Notes: a model not told the origin generated them from the letters alone. Positions 32,518-42,229 are shown, numbered from the stretch's first letter. The stretch: DNA of 64,000 nt from Pseudonocardia sulfidoxydans NBRC 16205 (GCF_007989085.1 NZ_BJVJ01000010.1:1-64000), one strand, 5' to 3'. Numbers and translations: made by a program.

Positions 32518-34784
32518 CCGTCCTCCTTCACGGCGTCCTGGATGGCCTCCCACACCCGCAGCGGGGTGGTCGGCATGTCGATGTGGCGGATCCCGAGGTG
32601 CGCGAGCGCGTCGACGACGGCGCTCTGCACCGCGGGGGCGGAGCCGATGGTCCCGGCCTCACCGATCCCCTTGAAGCCCAAGGGGTTGATGGGGGTGGGC
32701 GTCTCCATGGTGACGAGGTCGAAGCTCGGCAGCTCGGCCGCCGACGGGAAGCCGTAGTCGGCGAAGGTCGCGGTGAGCGGCTGCCCGTCGGGGTCGAACA
32801 CGACCTCCTCCAGCATCGCCTGCGCGATGCCCTGGGCGATGCCGCCGTGGCGCTGGCCCTCGCAGAGCAGCGGGTTGAGCACGGGCCCGGCGTCGTCGAC
32901 CGCCCAGATGCGTTCGACGGTGACCTTGCCGGTCTCGGTGTCGACCTCGACGACGGCGACGTGCGACCCGAAGGGGAACGTCGCCTTCTTGCCGTCCCAG
33001 ACCGTCTTGACCTTGAGCTCCTCGCGCTCGGCGAGCTGCGCGAAGGTGACGGTCGGCGAGCCGGGGGCGCCGCGGACGACGATCGCGGCGTTGGTGGTGT
33101 CGACCTCGAGGTCCTCGACGGACGCCTCGAGGATCTCGGCGGCGCGCTGCTTGGCGAGGTCGATGAGCTCGAGCGAGGCCTGGTGGACGGCGACGCCGCC
33201 GGTCTGCAGGCTGCGCGAGCCCATCGTGCCGCCGCCCTCGGGGACGTGGTCGGTGTCGCCGTGGCGGACCGTGATCTTCTCGACGGGGATTCCGAGCTGC
33301 TCGCTGGCGAGCATCGCCCAGGCCGTGGCGTGGCCCTGGCCGTGCGGCGACGTGCCCGTCCAGACCAGGGCGGTGCCGTCCGCGTGCACCTCGACGGAGG
33401 CGTTCTCGACGAACGCCCCACCGCCGGTGATCTCGACGTACGACGAGACGCCGATACCGATCTGCTTGGCGTCGCCCCGCTCGCGGCGGGCCTTCTGGAC
33501 CTCGCGCAGCGTGGCGTAGTCGCTGGCCTCGAGCGCGAGGTCGATGGCCTTGGCGTACTCGCCGGAGTCGTACTCGACGCCACCCTTGGTGGTGAAGGGG
33601 AACTTCTCCGGGGCGACGACGTTGATCTTGCGGACCTCGGCCGGGTCCATCCCGATCTCGGCGGCGAACAGGTCCATGGCCCGCTCGATCGCCGACGTGG
33701 CCTCGGGACGGCCGGCGCCGCGGTAGGCGGCCGTCGACGTCGTGTTGGTGACGACGACCGTCGCCCGCGAGTCGACCTTCTCGATGTCGTAGGTGCCGGG
33801 CGCCATCATGCGCGTGAACACCGGCAGGAACACGCCGAGGCGCGGGTAGGCGCCGGCGTCGGCGATGACGTCGAGCCGGTAGGCCTTCACCCGGCCGTCG
33901 CGGCTGCCGCCGATGGTGATGGTCTGGCGCTGGTCGCGCCCCTGGACCATCCCGGTCATGTTCTCCGAGCGGCTCTCGCTCCAGCGGACCGGTCGGCCGG
34001 TGTGCCGGGCCAGCCACGCGACGAGCGCGAACTCGGGATCGGCGCCGATCTTGGCGCCGAAGCCGCCACCGACGTCGGGGAGGATGACGTGGATCTGTGA
34101 CGCGTCGACGCCCAGCCACCCGGCCACCTCGTCGCGCGCGCCCTGCGCGTTCTGGTTGGAGACGAACAGGGTGCAGCGCCCGTCGTCACCCCAGACGGCC
34201 GAGGCGGCGCGCGTCTCCAGCGACGCCGCGGCGACCCGCTGGTTGATGATCTCCCGGGTGACGACGACCTCGCAGTCGGCGAAGAAGTCGGGGTCCGGGT
34301 CTTCTTTGTTGTAGACGCTGCACGTGTTCGTGCCGGCGTCGGGGAACAGCAGGTTCTCGTCCTTGAGGGCCTCGCGGACGTCGACGACGGCCGGCAACGG
34401 CTCGTAGTCGACGTCGACGAGCTCGGCGGCGTCGGGGCCCTGGTAGCGCTCCTCGGTGAGGACCGCGGCCACGGGCTCGCCGACGAAGCGCACCCGCTCG
34501 GTGGCCAGCCAGGGGCGGACCATCTGCTTGGGTGCGCCCCCGAACAGGAGTGGGGCCGGCAGGTCGATGTCGGCACCGGTCAGGACCGCGACGACGCCGG
34601 GGGCCTCGCGGGCCGCCTCGACGTCGATCGAGGTGATCGTCGCGTGTGCGATCGGGGAGCGGACCAGCGTGAGGTGCAGCGCTCCGCTGAGCCGCTCGTC
34701 TGTCAGGTCGTCGGTGTATGTCGCGCCTCGCGTGAGGAACACCGGATCCTCTACGCGGACGACGCGCGTCCCCATGATGCTCAT
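32514..34784 (-). CDS. Molybdenum hydroxylase large subunit, second set
   Basis: A protein of 756 residues from [28 protein letters not shown] start further upstream would add a stretch unlike the family. Motifs: [45 protein letters not shown] and GIGEAGTIG. As in the first operon the active loop is AYRGAGRPE and not the CO-dehydrogenase form, so the substrate is unknown. The gene comes first in this operon, unlike the first set. A -10 like element 8 bases before the ATG and no ribosome site suggest a leaderless transcript. Confidence 0.88.
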   Translation of the reverse strand: MSIMGTRVVRVEDPVFLTRGATYTDDLTDERLSGALHLTLVRSPIAHATITSIDVEAAREAPGVVAVLTGADIDLPAPLLFGGAPKQMVRPWLATERVRFVGEPVAAVLTEERYQGPDAAELVDVDYEPLPAVVDVREALKDENLLFPDAGTNTCSVYNKEDPDPDFFADCEVVVTREIINQRVAAASLETRAASAVWGDDGRCTLFVSNQNAQGARDEVAGWLGVDASQIHVILPDVGGGFGAKIGADPEFALVAWLARHTGRPVRWSESRSENMTGMVQGRDQRQTITIGGSRDGRVKAYRLDVIADAGAYPRLGVFLPVFTRMMAPGTYDIEKVDSRATVVVTNTTSTAAYRGAGRPEATSAIERAMDLFAAEIGMDPAEVRKINVVAPEKFPFTTKGGVEYDSGEYAKAIDLALEASDYATLREVQKARRERGDAKQIGIGVSSYVEITGGGAFVENASVEVHADGTALVWTGTSPHGQGHATAWAMLASEQLGIPVEKITVRHGDTDHVPEGGGTMGSRSLQTGGVAVHQASLELIDLAKQRAAEILEASVEDLEVDTTNAAIVVRGAPGSPTVTFAQLAEREELKVKTVWDGKKATFPFGSHVAVVEVDTETGKVTVERIWAVDDAGPVLNPLLCEGQRHGGIAQGIAQAMLEEVVFDPDGQPLTATFADYGFPSAAELPSFDLVTMETPTPINPLGFKGIGEAGTIGSAPAVQSAVVDALAHLGIRHIDMPTTPLRVWEAIQDAVKEDG

Positions 34785-34792
34785 CAAGGGCG

Positions 34793-34798
34793 AGACTA
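34793..34798 (-). promoter_or_regulatory. -10 element before the second large-subunit gene
   Basis: On the minus strand TAGTCT ends eight bases before ATG 34784. This matches a leaderless arrangement seen at three other genes in the window. Confidence 0.4.
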
Positions 34799-34976
34799 GC
34801 CCCGCCCCGGTGGACGCGTCGGCGCGCGGATTGTCCGACGACGCCGACCGACCAGCAGCTTCAGTAAGGCTACCCTGTCCGACGCCGAACACCGACCCGC
34901 ACAGCCGGTTCGGTTCGCACTGGGCATCCGCAGCTGCGGACCTGGACAGCGCGGGCCGGTGGCTCACGTCACCGGC

Positions 34977-35843
34977 TCAGGACGGCTCGTTCCACCAGTC
35001 CCGCACCGTCCACAAGGGCGACACCGGGCCGTGCCCCGCACCCAACGGATAGGAGTTGCGGACGGCCTCCACGATGTAGCGCTTCCCGAACGCGACGGCC
35101 TCGCCGACCGACAGCCCACGCGCGAGCCCCGACGCGATCGCCGCCGCCATCGAGTCGCCACCACCGTGGGTGTTGCCCGTGTCGAAGCGCGGTCCGGGCA
35201 GCTCGGTGAACGTGTGCCCGTCGTAGAGCAGGTCGATGCAGCCGTCGACGTCCTCGGCCAGGTGCCCGCCCTTCACCAGGACGTTGCGCGGCCCCAGCCC
35301 GTGCAGCACCTTCGCCGCCTCGTACTGGCCCGCCCGGTCGTGCACGTCGATGCCGACGAGCAGTCGCACCTCGTCGAGGTTCGGCGTGACCAGGGTGGCG
35401 CGGGGGAACAGCAGCCCGCGGAAGGCGTCGAGGGCGGAGTCGGCGAGCAGCTGGTCGCCGTGCATCGAGGCCGCCACCGGGTCGATCACGAGCGGTGTCG
35501 CGTGGGCGGCGCCGATCCCGTTGTCGTCGCAGGCGGCCGCGACGGCCTCGATGATCTCCGCACCTGCCAGCATGCCGGTCTTGGCGGCGTCGAGGCCGAT
35601 GTCGGAGGCGACGGCGGCGATCTGCGCCGCGACCGTCTCGGGCGGGATCGGGTGCACACCGGTCACGCCGACGGAGTTCTGCACCGTCACCGCGCACACC
35701 GCGAGGCAGCCGTGCACCCCGCACGCGGCGAAGGTCCGCAGGTCGGCGGCGATGCCCGCGCCGCCCCCGGAGTCGGTGCCCGCGATCGTCAGCACCCGCG
35801 GCGGGGTGACCCCGACCGTCGGCAGTGGACCCGACGTTCTCAT
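34977..35843 (-). CDS. thiD: Hydroxymethylpyrimidine/phosphomethylpyrimidine kinase
   Basis: A protein of 288 residues. It phosphorylates HMP and HMP-phosphate for thiamine biosynthesis. Ribokinase-fold motifs: [27 protein letters not shown] near residue 19, AKTGML, VIDPV, NLDE, VKGGH and the catalytic region [23 protein letters not shown] (THGxGD type) near 225. A TPP riboswitch precedes it, which supports the assignment. It stands alone, without thiC or thiE nearby. Confidence 0.95.
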   Translation of the reverse strand: MRTSGPLPTVGVTPPRVLTIAGTDSGGGAGIAADLRTFAACGVHGCLAVCAVTVQNSVGVTGVHPIPPETVAAQIAAVASDIGLDAAKTGMLAGAEIIEAVAAACDDNGIGAAHATPLVIDPVAASMHGDQLLADSALDAFRGLLFPRATLVTPNLDEVRLLVGIDVHDRAGQYEAAKVLHGLGPRNVLVKGGHLAEDVDGCIDLLYDGHTFTELPGPRFDTGNTHGGGDSMAAAIASGLARGLSVGEAVAFGKRYIVEAVRNSYPLGAGHGPVSPLWTVRDWWNEPS

Positions 35844-35849
35844 GGGACA

Positions 35850-35932
35850 GCCTCCCTCGCCGGCATTACCCGGCCGGTTCAGCGGTCGACGGCTCCGGCC
35901 GCCCTCTCAGCCCCCCACCCGGAGCTCCCGCG
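35850..35932 (-). promoter_or_regulatory. TPP riboswitch
   Basis: On the minus strand the conserved TPP aptamer parts are present in order: GGGGGGCTGAGAGG, then ACCGCTGAACC, then GGGTAATGCCGGCGAGGGA. The 3' end with GGGAGG also serves as the thiD ribosome site about 8 bases before the ATG. Control is therefore probably by blocking translation when thiamine pyrophosphate is bound. Confidence 0.92.
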
Positions 35933-36028
35933 TTGCTCTTACGTGCGTCGTCGACGGTAGCCCACCGGCCGCCGACGTCATGCCCCCGCACGGAATAGAT
36001 CCGGACCCGCCGGGGAGTTGCTCCGGAC

Positions 36029-36463
36029 ATGGCAGCGAACAACGAGGTCGAGCTCAGCCCCGAGGGCTGGGTGCGTGGCCAGACCGAGAAGATCCTCGAG
36101 ACCGGGACGACCGGCAGCGTCGACATCGGGGGCCGCCCCGTGGTTCTGGTGACGATGAAGGGCGCCAAGACCGGCAAGCTGCGCTACGTGCCCCTGATGC
36201 GGGTCGAGCACGACGGGCACTACGCCCTCGTCGCCTCCAAGGGCGGGGCCGCCGAGCACCCGGTCTGGTACCACAACCTGCGCGCCAACCCGACCGTCAC
36301 GCTGCAGGACGGGACCGAGGCGGGCGAGTACTCGGTTCGCGAGGTCGACGGAACCGAGCGGGAGCAGTGGTGGGAGCGCTCCGTCGCGGCCTTCCCGAAC
36401 TACGCCGAGTACCAGACGAAGACCGACCGCCGGATCCCCGTCTTCGTCCTCGACCCGGCCTGA
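36029..36463 (+). CDS. Deazaflavin (F420)-dependent nitroreductase family protein
   Basis: A protein of 144 residues of the Ddn/split-barrel family: [57 protein letters not shown] is the signature, with the Lys/Arg-rich loop that binds the F420 tail. Family members reduce quinones or nitro compounds with F420H2. The cofactor itself is inferred from the family. Single gene, convergent with the ABC permease. Confidence 0.9.
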   Translation: MAANNEVELSPEGWVRGQTEKILETGTTGSVDIGGRPVVLVTMKGAKTGKLRYVPLMRVEHDGHYALVASKGGAAEHPVWYHNLRANPTVTLQDGTEAGEYSVREVDGTEREQWWERSVAAFPNYAEYQTKTDRRIPVFVLDPA

Positions 36464-36469
36464 CGACCT

Positions 36470-36509
36470 GTGAGTGGCAATAGTCGCTATCGCGACTATT
36501 GCCACTCAC
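36470..36509. repeat. Family A palindrome, copy 5
   Basis: Perfect 18-bp arms GTGAGTGGCAATAGTCGC around TATC, between the convergent stops of the F420 protein and the ABC permease. Confidence 0.88.
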
Positions 36510-36516
36510 GACTCCG

Positions 36517-38640
36517 TCAGGCGCCCAGCGCGCGGATCGGCGGGACCCGGCCCGCGCGGATCGCCGGGGCGAGCGCGGCCAGCACCGCGACGAGCACGAC
36601 GCCCACCCCGAGCACCGCGAGCTCCACCCCCGGCAGCGACCCGGTGCCCGGGTCGAACCCCACCGACTTCAGCGCGAGGAACCCGTACAACGAGCCCAGG
36701 ACCACGCCCAGCACCGCGGCGGCCAGCGCGCTGCACGCCGCCTCCCACGCCACCATCGCGCGCACACCCCCGCGGGTGAGCCCGACCGCGCGCAGCAGGC
36801 CCGTCTCCCGGGTCCGCTCGGTGACCGACAACGTCAGCGTCACCCCCACCCCGACGACCGCCACCAGCACCGTCATCCCCACCAGACCCAGCCCGACGCC
36901 GCGCAGCACCGCCAGCTCCTCGGCCAGGTCGGCACGCACGTCGGCGGCGTAGACGACGACCGCGGTCGAGTCCGGGCCCAACGCCCGGTCGACAGCGGCG
37001 CGCAGGGCGGTGTCGTCGACACCCGGGGCGGGGTCGACGAGTACCTTCTCCCCGTTCTCCTGCACCCGCAGCGCAGGGTCGGCGGCCAGCTGCGCGAGTG
37101 TCGCCGGCAGGTCGGTCGCGGTCACCTGCACCGCGCTCGGCAGCCGATCGGAGATCGACTTCTGGGCGGACGCGTCGACACTCGCCACCCCCACCAGCAG
37201 CGCCGACGTCAGCCCCACGCCCAAGGTCAGGACCGTGACCGTGGCGGCGGTGCGCCGCGGCACCTGACCCGCGTTGGCGACGGCCATCCGCCCCGGCGCC
37301 CGCCCGACGGCCGCGACGACCCGCCCGACCGTCGCCGCCAGCCCGCCCATCAGCAACGGGCCCAGCGCGACCAGCGCGGCGAACGTCGCCAGCCCGGACG
37401 CGGCCGCGGCGATCAGCCCGGCCTCCCCGTCGCTGCCGGCCCCCACGAGCGCCAGGAGCACCGCCGCCACCGCCGCGCCCGTCGCAACCACCGCCCGACG
37501 GCCCCGCCGCGACGGCCCCGCCTCGCTCGTCGCCGCCTCCCCGAGGGCGGCGACCGGCGGGGTGCGGCCCGCCGCGAGCGCCGGTCCGACCGCGGCGACG
37601 ACCGTCGCCACGACGGCGAGCAGCACACAACCCGCGAGTCCTCCCCAGGACAGCACGAGCGGGCCACCGCCCACCGCCGCGACGACGATCTCCCCCACCC
37701 CGACCGCGGCACCTGCCCCCAGCAGGCCCGCGACCAGTCCCGACACCGCCGCCTCGGCCAGCACCGCCCGCACGACGTCGCTGCTGCGCGCCCCCACGCA
37801 CCGCAGCAACGCCAGCTGGGTGCGGCGCTGGGTCAGCAGGATGCGGAACGTCGACCCCACGACGACCACGGCCGCGATCAGCGCCAGCCCGGTGAACACC
37901 GACACCCCGCTGACGACGGCCGCCGCCCTGGTCGAGCCGCTCTCCCGCTCGGCGGCGCGCTGCTCGTCGCCGGACCGGACCATGGCGTCGGCGGGCAGCT
38001 GGGCCCGGACCGCCGCGGCGTCGGCGCCCGCCACGTCGACCTGGTCGAGCGAACCGCCCAGTGCCGCAACGGCGGCCGGGGTCGCGACGATCATGTTGGT
38101 GCCGACGTTCGGCAGCTCCGCGACACCGGTGACCGTCAGGCGCTGCTCCCCCACCGTCAGCACCGATCCGGGACGGACGTCGCCCCGGGCCGCGGTGGCC
38201 GCGGAGACCAGTGCCTCGTCGTCGGCGGCCGGGAGCCGGCCCGCGACCGGCGGCGCGGACAGCCGCGTCAGCGGCCCCGTCATCGGGTCCGACCTCAGCA
38301 ACCACGAGCCCGCCCCCGCCGCCCCGCCGACCGGCGCCAGCCCGCTCCACACTCCCACCGCGTCGGTGACGCCGGGTGTGGCCGCGATCCGCGCGACCGT
38401 CGCGGCGTCGACGTCGCCCCGGACGACGACGGACGCCGACGCAGGCGTCACCACCGACTGCGCCTCCAGCGTCGAGGACAGCGTGCCGCCGAGCAGCAGC
38501 GTGCCGGCGGCGAAGAACGTCGCGACCAGGACCGCAAGCCCCGTGAGGACGACGCGGCCCGGATGGCGGCGGGCGTCGGCCAGCAGCGCCCCCGCAGCCG
38601 CCCGGCCTCCCCCACGCCCGCCGCCTGCCCGCCCGCTCAC
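36517..38640 (-). CDS. ABC transporter permease, FtsX/MacB-like
   Basis: A protein of 707 residues with the layout of large FtsX-type permeases: an N-terminal membrane helix (VVLTGLAVLVATFFAAGTLLLGG), an extracytoplasmic domain, three helices from about residue 240, and a second set of helices near the C-terminus (GLGLVGMTVLVAVVGVGVTLTLS; LGVGVVLVAVLAALAPAIRAGRVPPIRALGA). It overlaps the ATPase stop by 4 bp. Such exporters move lipids, peptides or antimicrobials. The adjacent two-component system may control it. Confidence 0.88.
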   Translation of the reverse strand: MSGRAGGGRGGGRAAAGALLADARRHPGRVVLTGLAVLVATFFAAGTLLLGGTLSSTLEAQSVVTPASASVVVRGDVDAATVARIAATPGVTDAVGVWSGLAPVGGAAGAGSWLLRSDPMTGPLTRLSAPPVAGRLPAADDEALVSAATAARGDVRPGSVLTVGEQRLTVTGVAELPNVGTNMIVATPAAVAALGGSLDQVDVAGADAAAVRAQLPADAMVRSGDEQRAAERESGSTRAAAVVSGVSVFTGLALIAAVVVVGSTFRILLTQRRTQLALLRCVGARSSDVVRAVLAEAAVSGLVAGLLGAGAAVGVGEIVVAAVGGGPLVLSWGGLAGCVLLAVVATVVAAVGPALAAGRTPPVAALGEAATSEAGPSRRGRRAVVATGAAVAAVLLALVGAGSDGEAGLIAAAASGLATFAALVALGPLLMGGLAATVGRVVAAVGRAPGRMAVANAGQVPRRTAATVTVLTLGVGLTSALLVGVASVDASAQKSISDRLPSAVQVTATDLPATLAQLAADPALRVQENGEKVLVDPAPGVDDTALRAAVDRALGPDSTAVVVYAADVRADLAEELAVLRGVGLGLVGMTVLVAVVGVGVTLTLSVTERTRETGLLRAVGLTRGGVRAMVAWEAACSALAAAVLGVVLGSLYGFLALKSVGFDPGTGSLPGVELAVLGVGVVLVAVLAALAPAIRAGRVPPIRALGA

Positions 38641-39377
38641 GCCGCCGCCCCCGACAGCGACGACAGCGCGGCCAGCACCGTCTCCGGGCGCGGGTCGCGC
38701 AGCGACCCCGCGACGCGGCCGTCGCGCAGCAGCAGCACCCCGTCGGCGAACGACGCCGCGACGGGGTCGTGGGTGACCATGACGACAGAACGGCCGAGCT
38801 CGCGGACCGAGGTCCGCAGCAGGTCGAGCAGCTCGTGGCCGGACGTCGTGTCCAGGTTGCCCGTCGGCTCGTCGGCGAACACGATCTCGGGCCGCCCGAG
38901 CAGCGCCCGCGCGACGGCGACGCGCTGCTGCTGACCGCCCGACAGCTCCGACGGCCGGTGGTCGAGGCGGTCACCGATGCCGAGCAGGTCGATCAGCGAG
39001 GCCCGCCACATCGGGTCGGGTCTGCGGCCGGCGAGCCGCGCGGGCAGGTCGATGTTCTGCGCGGCGGTGAGCTGCGGCAGCAGGTTGAACGACTGGAACA
39101 CGAACCCGAGCCGGTCGCGGCGAACAGCGGTGAGCTGCGCGTCGGACAGCGTGCCGAGGTCGGTGTCGCCCAGCAGGACCCGCCCCGAGGTGGCGGTGTC
39201 GAGCCCGGCGAGGCAGTGCAGCAACGTCGACTTGCCGGAACCCGACGGTCCCATGACCGCGGTGAACATCCCGGCCGGGATGCGCAGGGAGACGCTGTCG
39301 AGGGCGCGCACGGCCGAGCCGCCGCGACCGTGCACCTTCACGAGGTCGACGGTCGCCGCGCAGACGCGGGCGGTCAT
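38637..39377 (-). CDS. ABC transporter ATP-binding protein (MacB/LolD type)
   Basis: A protein of 246 residues from MTARVCAATVDL. Walker A GPSGSGKST, Q-loop FQSFNLLPQLTA, signature LSGGQQQRVAVARAL and Walker B IVFADEPTGNLD followed by H-loop VMVTHD. It energises the permease at 36517. Its ATG overlaps the stop of a 33-codon gene (ATGA). Confidence 0.93.
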   Translation of the reverse strand: MTARVCAATVDLVKVHGRGGSAVRALDSVSLRIPAGMFTAVMGPSGSGKSTLLHCLAGLDTATSGRVLLGDTDLGTLSDAQLTAVRRDRLGFVFQSFNLLPQLTAAQNIDLPARLAGRRPDPMWRASLIDLLGIGDRLDHRPSELSGGQQQRVAVARALLGRPEIVFADEPTGNLDTTSGHELLDLLRTSVRELGRSVVMVTHDPVAASFADGVLLLRDGRVAGSLRDPRPETVLAALSSLSGAAA

Positions 39378-39475
39378 CGGGACCTGCTCCCGAGCGTCTC
39401 CAGCAGCGGGAGTGCGGCCATCACGACGATGACCACCAGTCCGAGGGCCCATCCGGCCGTCTCCAAGAACGTCAT
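39374..39475 (-). CDS. Very small membrane peptide upstream of the ABC ATPase
   Basis: A 33-residue ORF starting MTFLETAGWALG, with one hydrophobic helix (LGLVVIVVMAALPLLETLG) and a basic end (SRSR). Its stop overlaps the ATPase ATG as ATGA, the same coupling used by real genes in this operon. A GGAG lies about 11 bases upstream. It may be a small subunit or regulatory peptide. There is no homology evidence. Confidence 0.5.
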   Translation of the reverse strand: MTFLETAGWALGLVVIVVMAALPLLETLGSRSR

Positions 39476-39582
39476 GCCATGACGATCTCCGGCGGCGGCC
39501 GGTGTGCGCCTCGGCCACGGGACCGATCTGCGGGGCCGCGCCTCGTACTTTCGGCCGAGGGTGGCCGTCGGCCGGTCGGACC

Positions 39583-39588
39583 TAGGCT
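39583..39588 (+). promoter_or_regulatory. -10 element of a leaderless promoter
   Basis: TAGGCT lies seven bases before GTG 39596 of the kinase gene, with no ribosome site. Confidence 0.45.
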
Positions 39589-39595
39589 GACCGGC

Positions 39596-40750
39596 GTGAT
39601 CAGCGGGACGGGCGGGGCGGAGCGGCTGCGGGCGCTGCGCTGGGCCGGGCTCGGCGTCGAGATCATCGGCTACCTCGTGTGGCTGGGCGTCGACGCCCTG
39701 TTCGTCGTGACCGGCAGCTCCCTGCCGTGGAGCGCGGCCACGGCGTTCACGGGCCTGTGCATCGTGGTGATCGTGTTGTGGCGCAGGCGCCCCGGTGTCG
39801 ACGCGAAACACGTCGCGGCCGTCGCGTACGCGGCGTCGGCGGCGGCGACGTTGACGGCGCTGGTGATCGGGCAGCCCACGATGTCGTTCGGGGAGCAGCT
39901 CGCGCTGGCCGTCGTCACGGTCGCGGCCCTGCGCCACGCCGACGACCGCACGACCCTGCTGCTGTGCGCGGGCGCCGGCGTCGTGATCGTGGCGTCGCCG
40001 TACCTGCGGATCGAGATCGGTTCGACGACGACGGCGTTCACGATCCTGTCGGCGCTGGGCTGGGGCGGGACGGTCGCCATCGGGCTGGTGCTGCGCGAGG
40101 CCGGGTCACGACGGGCGTCGCTGCTCGAACGCGCCCGCGCCGACGAACGCCTGGAGCTGGCCCGCGACCTGCACGACGTCGTCGCCCACCAGGTCACCGG
40201 CATCGTCGTGGCCGCGCAGGCGGCGCGGGTCGTCGCCCCGGCCGACCCGGACGTCGCGAAAGCGTTGGCGGCCATCGAGACCGCGGGTGCCGACGCCCTC
40301 GCCGCGATGCGCGCCATGGTCGGCGTGCTGCGCGGCGGGGAGGGGGGCCGCGCGCCCGGGGCGGAGCTCGGCGGCATCCCGGAGATGGTGCGCCGCTTCG
40401 ATCCCGACGGCACCCGGGTCCGGCTGATCGCCGATCCCGGGTTCGAGCACGCCGTCCTCCCGGCGGGGGTCGCGGCGACGGGCTACCGCGTCGTGCAGGA
40501 GGCGCTGACCAACGTCCGCCGCCACGCCCCGGCCGCGACCCGGGTCGAGGTCGAGGTCAGACTGCGCTCCGACGAGCTCGTCGTCGGGGTCCGCAACGAC
40601 GGCGCGGGGTCCGGGTCGGCCCACCCGGCGGGGTTCGGGCTGGCGGGGATGGCCGAGCGGGTCGGGGCACTCGACGGCACCCTGCACGCGGGACCCGCCG
40701 GCGACGGTGTGTGGACGGTGACGGCGCGGCTGCCGGTGGGGGGACGATGA
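39596..40750 (+). CDS. NarL-family sensor histidine kinase
   Basis: A protein of 384 residues from GTG 39596, chosen because TAGGCT precedes it by seven bases. Several hydrophobic segments fill residues 15-165. The phosphoacceptor is LARDLHDVVAHQVTGIVVAAQ near 185. The ATPase domain has VVQEALTNVRRHAPAATRV and GFGLAGMAERVGALDGTL. It is divergent from the ABC exporter and overlaps the regulator gene (ATGA). Confidence 0.9.
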   Translation: MISGTGGAERLRALRWAGLGVEIIGYLVWLGVDALFVVTGSSLPWSAATAFTGLCIVVIVLWRRRPGVDAKHVAAVAYAASAAATLTALVIGQPTMSFGEQLALAVVTVAALRHADDRTTLLLCAGAGVVIVASPYLRIEIGSTTTAFTILSALGWGGTVAIGLVLREAGSRRASLLERARADERLELARDLHDVVAHQVTGIVVAAQAARVVAPADPDVAKALAAIETAGADALAAMRAMVGVLRGGEGGRAPGAELGGIPEMVRRFDPDGTRVRLIADPGFEHAVLPAGVAATGYRVVQEALTNVRRHAPAATRVEVEVRLRSDELVVGVRNDGAGSGSAHPAGFGLAGMAERVGALDGTLHAGPAGDGVWTVTARLPVGGR

Positions 40751-41388
40751 CGATCAGCGTGCTGGTGGCCGACGACCAGGAGATGGTGCGCACCGGGTTC
40801 CGGCTGATCCTGTCGGCGGAGCCGGGTGTCGAGGTGGTCGGCGAGGCGGGGACGGGCGTCGCGGCGGTGGAGCTGGCGCGGCGGCTGCGCCCCGACGTCG
40901 TGCTCATGGACATCCGGATGCCCGAGCTGGACGGCCTGGAGGCCACCCGCGCCCTGACCGGGGACCCCGCGCCGCCGCGGATCGTGGTCGTCACGACCTT
41001 CGATCTCGACGAGTACGTCTACGGCGCGCTGCGGGCCGGGGCGTGCGGGTTCCTGCTCAAGGACGCCGGTCCGCGGCTGCTCGTCGAGGCGGTCCGCGCC
41101 GCGGCGGCGGGCGACGCCCTGGTCTCGCCGTCGGTCACGGTCCGGTTGCTGGAGCACCTGACGGCGCCGGCGTCGAAGGCGCCGAGGCTGCCGGACCCGT
41201 TGTCGCCCAGGGAGCTCGACGTCGTTCGCGCGGTGGCGAGAGGCCGCACGAACAACGAGATCGCCGCCGACCTGTTCGTCTCCCTGTCGACGGTCAAGAC
41301 GCACCTGACGAACGTCCACGCCAAGCTGGGCGCCCGCAACCGCGTCGAGGTGGCGGCGTGGGCGTGGGAGAACGGGCTTCTGACCTAG
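40747..41388 (+). CDS. NarL/LuxR-family response regulator
   Basis: A protein of 213 residues. Receiver: VLVADDQEMVRTGF, the phosphorylatable Asp in VVLMDIRMPELDG, and Lys in FLLKDAG. Helix-turn-helix: SPRELDVVRAVARGRTNNEIAADLFVSLSTVKTHLTNVHAKLGARNR. The divergent ABC exporter is its likely target, from position only. Confidence 0.92.
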   Translation: MTISVLVADDQEMVRTGFRLILSAEPGVEVVGEAGTGVAAVELARRLRPDVVLMDIRMPELDGLEATRALTGDPAPPRIVVVTTFDLDEYVYGALRAGACGFLLKDAGPRLLVEAVRAAAAGDALVSPSVTVRLLEHLTAPASKAPRLPDPLSPRELDVVRAVARGRTNNEIAADLFVSLSTVKTHLTNVHAKLGARNRVEVAAWAWENGLLT

Positions 41389-41389
41389 C

Positions 41390-41435
41390 CCTGTGAGTGG
41401 CGATAGTCGCTATAGCGACTATCGCCACTCACAGG
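41390..41435. repeat. Family A palindrome, copy 6
   Basis: A perfect 46-bp palindrome with arms GTGAGTGGCGATAGTCGC around TATA, between the convergent stops of the response regulator and def. Confidence 0.9.
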
Positions 41436-41447
41436 CGCCGGAGGCGC

Positions 41448-42020
41448 TCAGACCTCCTCGGCCCGCTGCGTCGACGGGTCCCAGGACAGGCCCGGGACGC
41501 CCCAGCCGTTGGCCTTGAGCATCTTCTTCGACGCCTTCTGGTTGCGCCCCATGAGCCGTTCGACGTAGACGTGCCCGTCGAGGTGGTCGACCTCGTGCTG
41601 GAAGCAGCGCGCCAGGAAGCCGCGGCCCTCGACCTCGACCGGCTCCCCGTCGACGTCGACACCGGTGACCTTGGCCCAGTCGGCCCGGCCGGTCGGGAAC
41701 TGCTCGCCGGGGACCGAGAGGCAGCCCTCGTCGTCGTCCTCCGGGTCGGGCATCGTCTCCGGCAGCGCCGACGTCTCGATCACCGGGTTGACGACGACGC
41801 CGCGCGCCATCGACTTCGTCAGCTCGTCCGGGCAGTCGTAGACGAACACCCGCAGGCCGACGCCGACCTGGTTGGCGGCCAGCCCGACGCCGTGCGCGGC
41901 GGCCATCGTCTCGAACATGTCGTCGACGAGCTCACGCAGCGCATCGTCGAACTCCACGACCGGGGCCGTGGGGGTGTGAAGCACCGGGTCGCCGATGATG
42001 CGGATGGGGCGGACTGTCAC
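41448..42020 (-). CDS. def: Peptide deformylase
   Basis: A protein of 190 residues with all three deformylase motifs: GVGLAANQ near residue 44, EGCLS near 98 and the metal site QHEVDHLDG near 141. It removes the N-formyl group from new proteins. The GTG start has TAGTCT six bases upstream and no ribosome site, so the mRNA is probably leaderless. It is divergent from the DUF3263 gene, as in mycobacteria. Confidence 0.95.
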   Translation of the reverse strand: MTVRPIRIIGDPVLHTPTAPVVEFDDALRELVDDMFETMAAAHGVGLAANQVGVGLRVFVYDCPDELTKSMARGVVVNPVIETSALPETMPDPEDDDEGCLSVPGEQFPTGRADWAKVTGVDVDGEPVEVEGRGFLARCFQHEVDHLDGHVYVERLMGRNQKASKKMLKANGWGVPGLSWDPSTQRAEEV

Positions 42021-42026
42021 ACCTGC

Positions 42027-42032
42027 AGACTA
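42027..42032 (-). promoter_or_regulatory. -10 element of the def promoter
   Basis: Minus-strand TAGTCT, six bases from GTG 42020. Predicts a leaderless def transcript. Confidence 0.5.
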
Positions 42033-42158
42033 GTGTCGCGCCCTGTGAGGGACGGTTCCGGGAGGCTCGTCCCCCCACTCGGCTGATGCACGATTCATGC
42101 CTCGTCGTGGCGCGTCCCTGCCCGGTTCGTGTCGGGCTCGCGTGGTTGAATCACCCCG

Positions 42159-42182
42159 GTGAATGACACATGTGTGATTCAC
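42159..42182. promoter_or_regulatory. 24-bp near-perfect palindrome upstream of the DUF3263 gene
   Basis: Half-sites GTGAATGACACA and TGTGTGATTCAC meet without a spacer and differ from symmetry at one position. A further GAATCACC/GGTGAAT pair overlaps its left edge. It lies about 47 bp before the DUF3263 start, a likely place for a repressor or activator. Confidence 0.55.
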
Positions 42183-42229
42183 GGTTCTGCCAGCCAGTGC
42201 ACGATGTGCTGTGACGCCCGAGGAGCGTG

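Noticed and set aside
34855..34885. An iron-box-like sequence (AGTAAGGCTACCCTG) upstream of the second large-subunit gene.
   Set aside because: Only part of the DtxR/IdeR consensus is met, and no iron-related gene is near.
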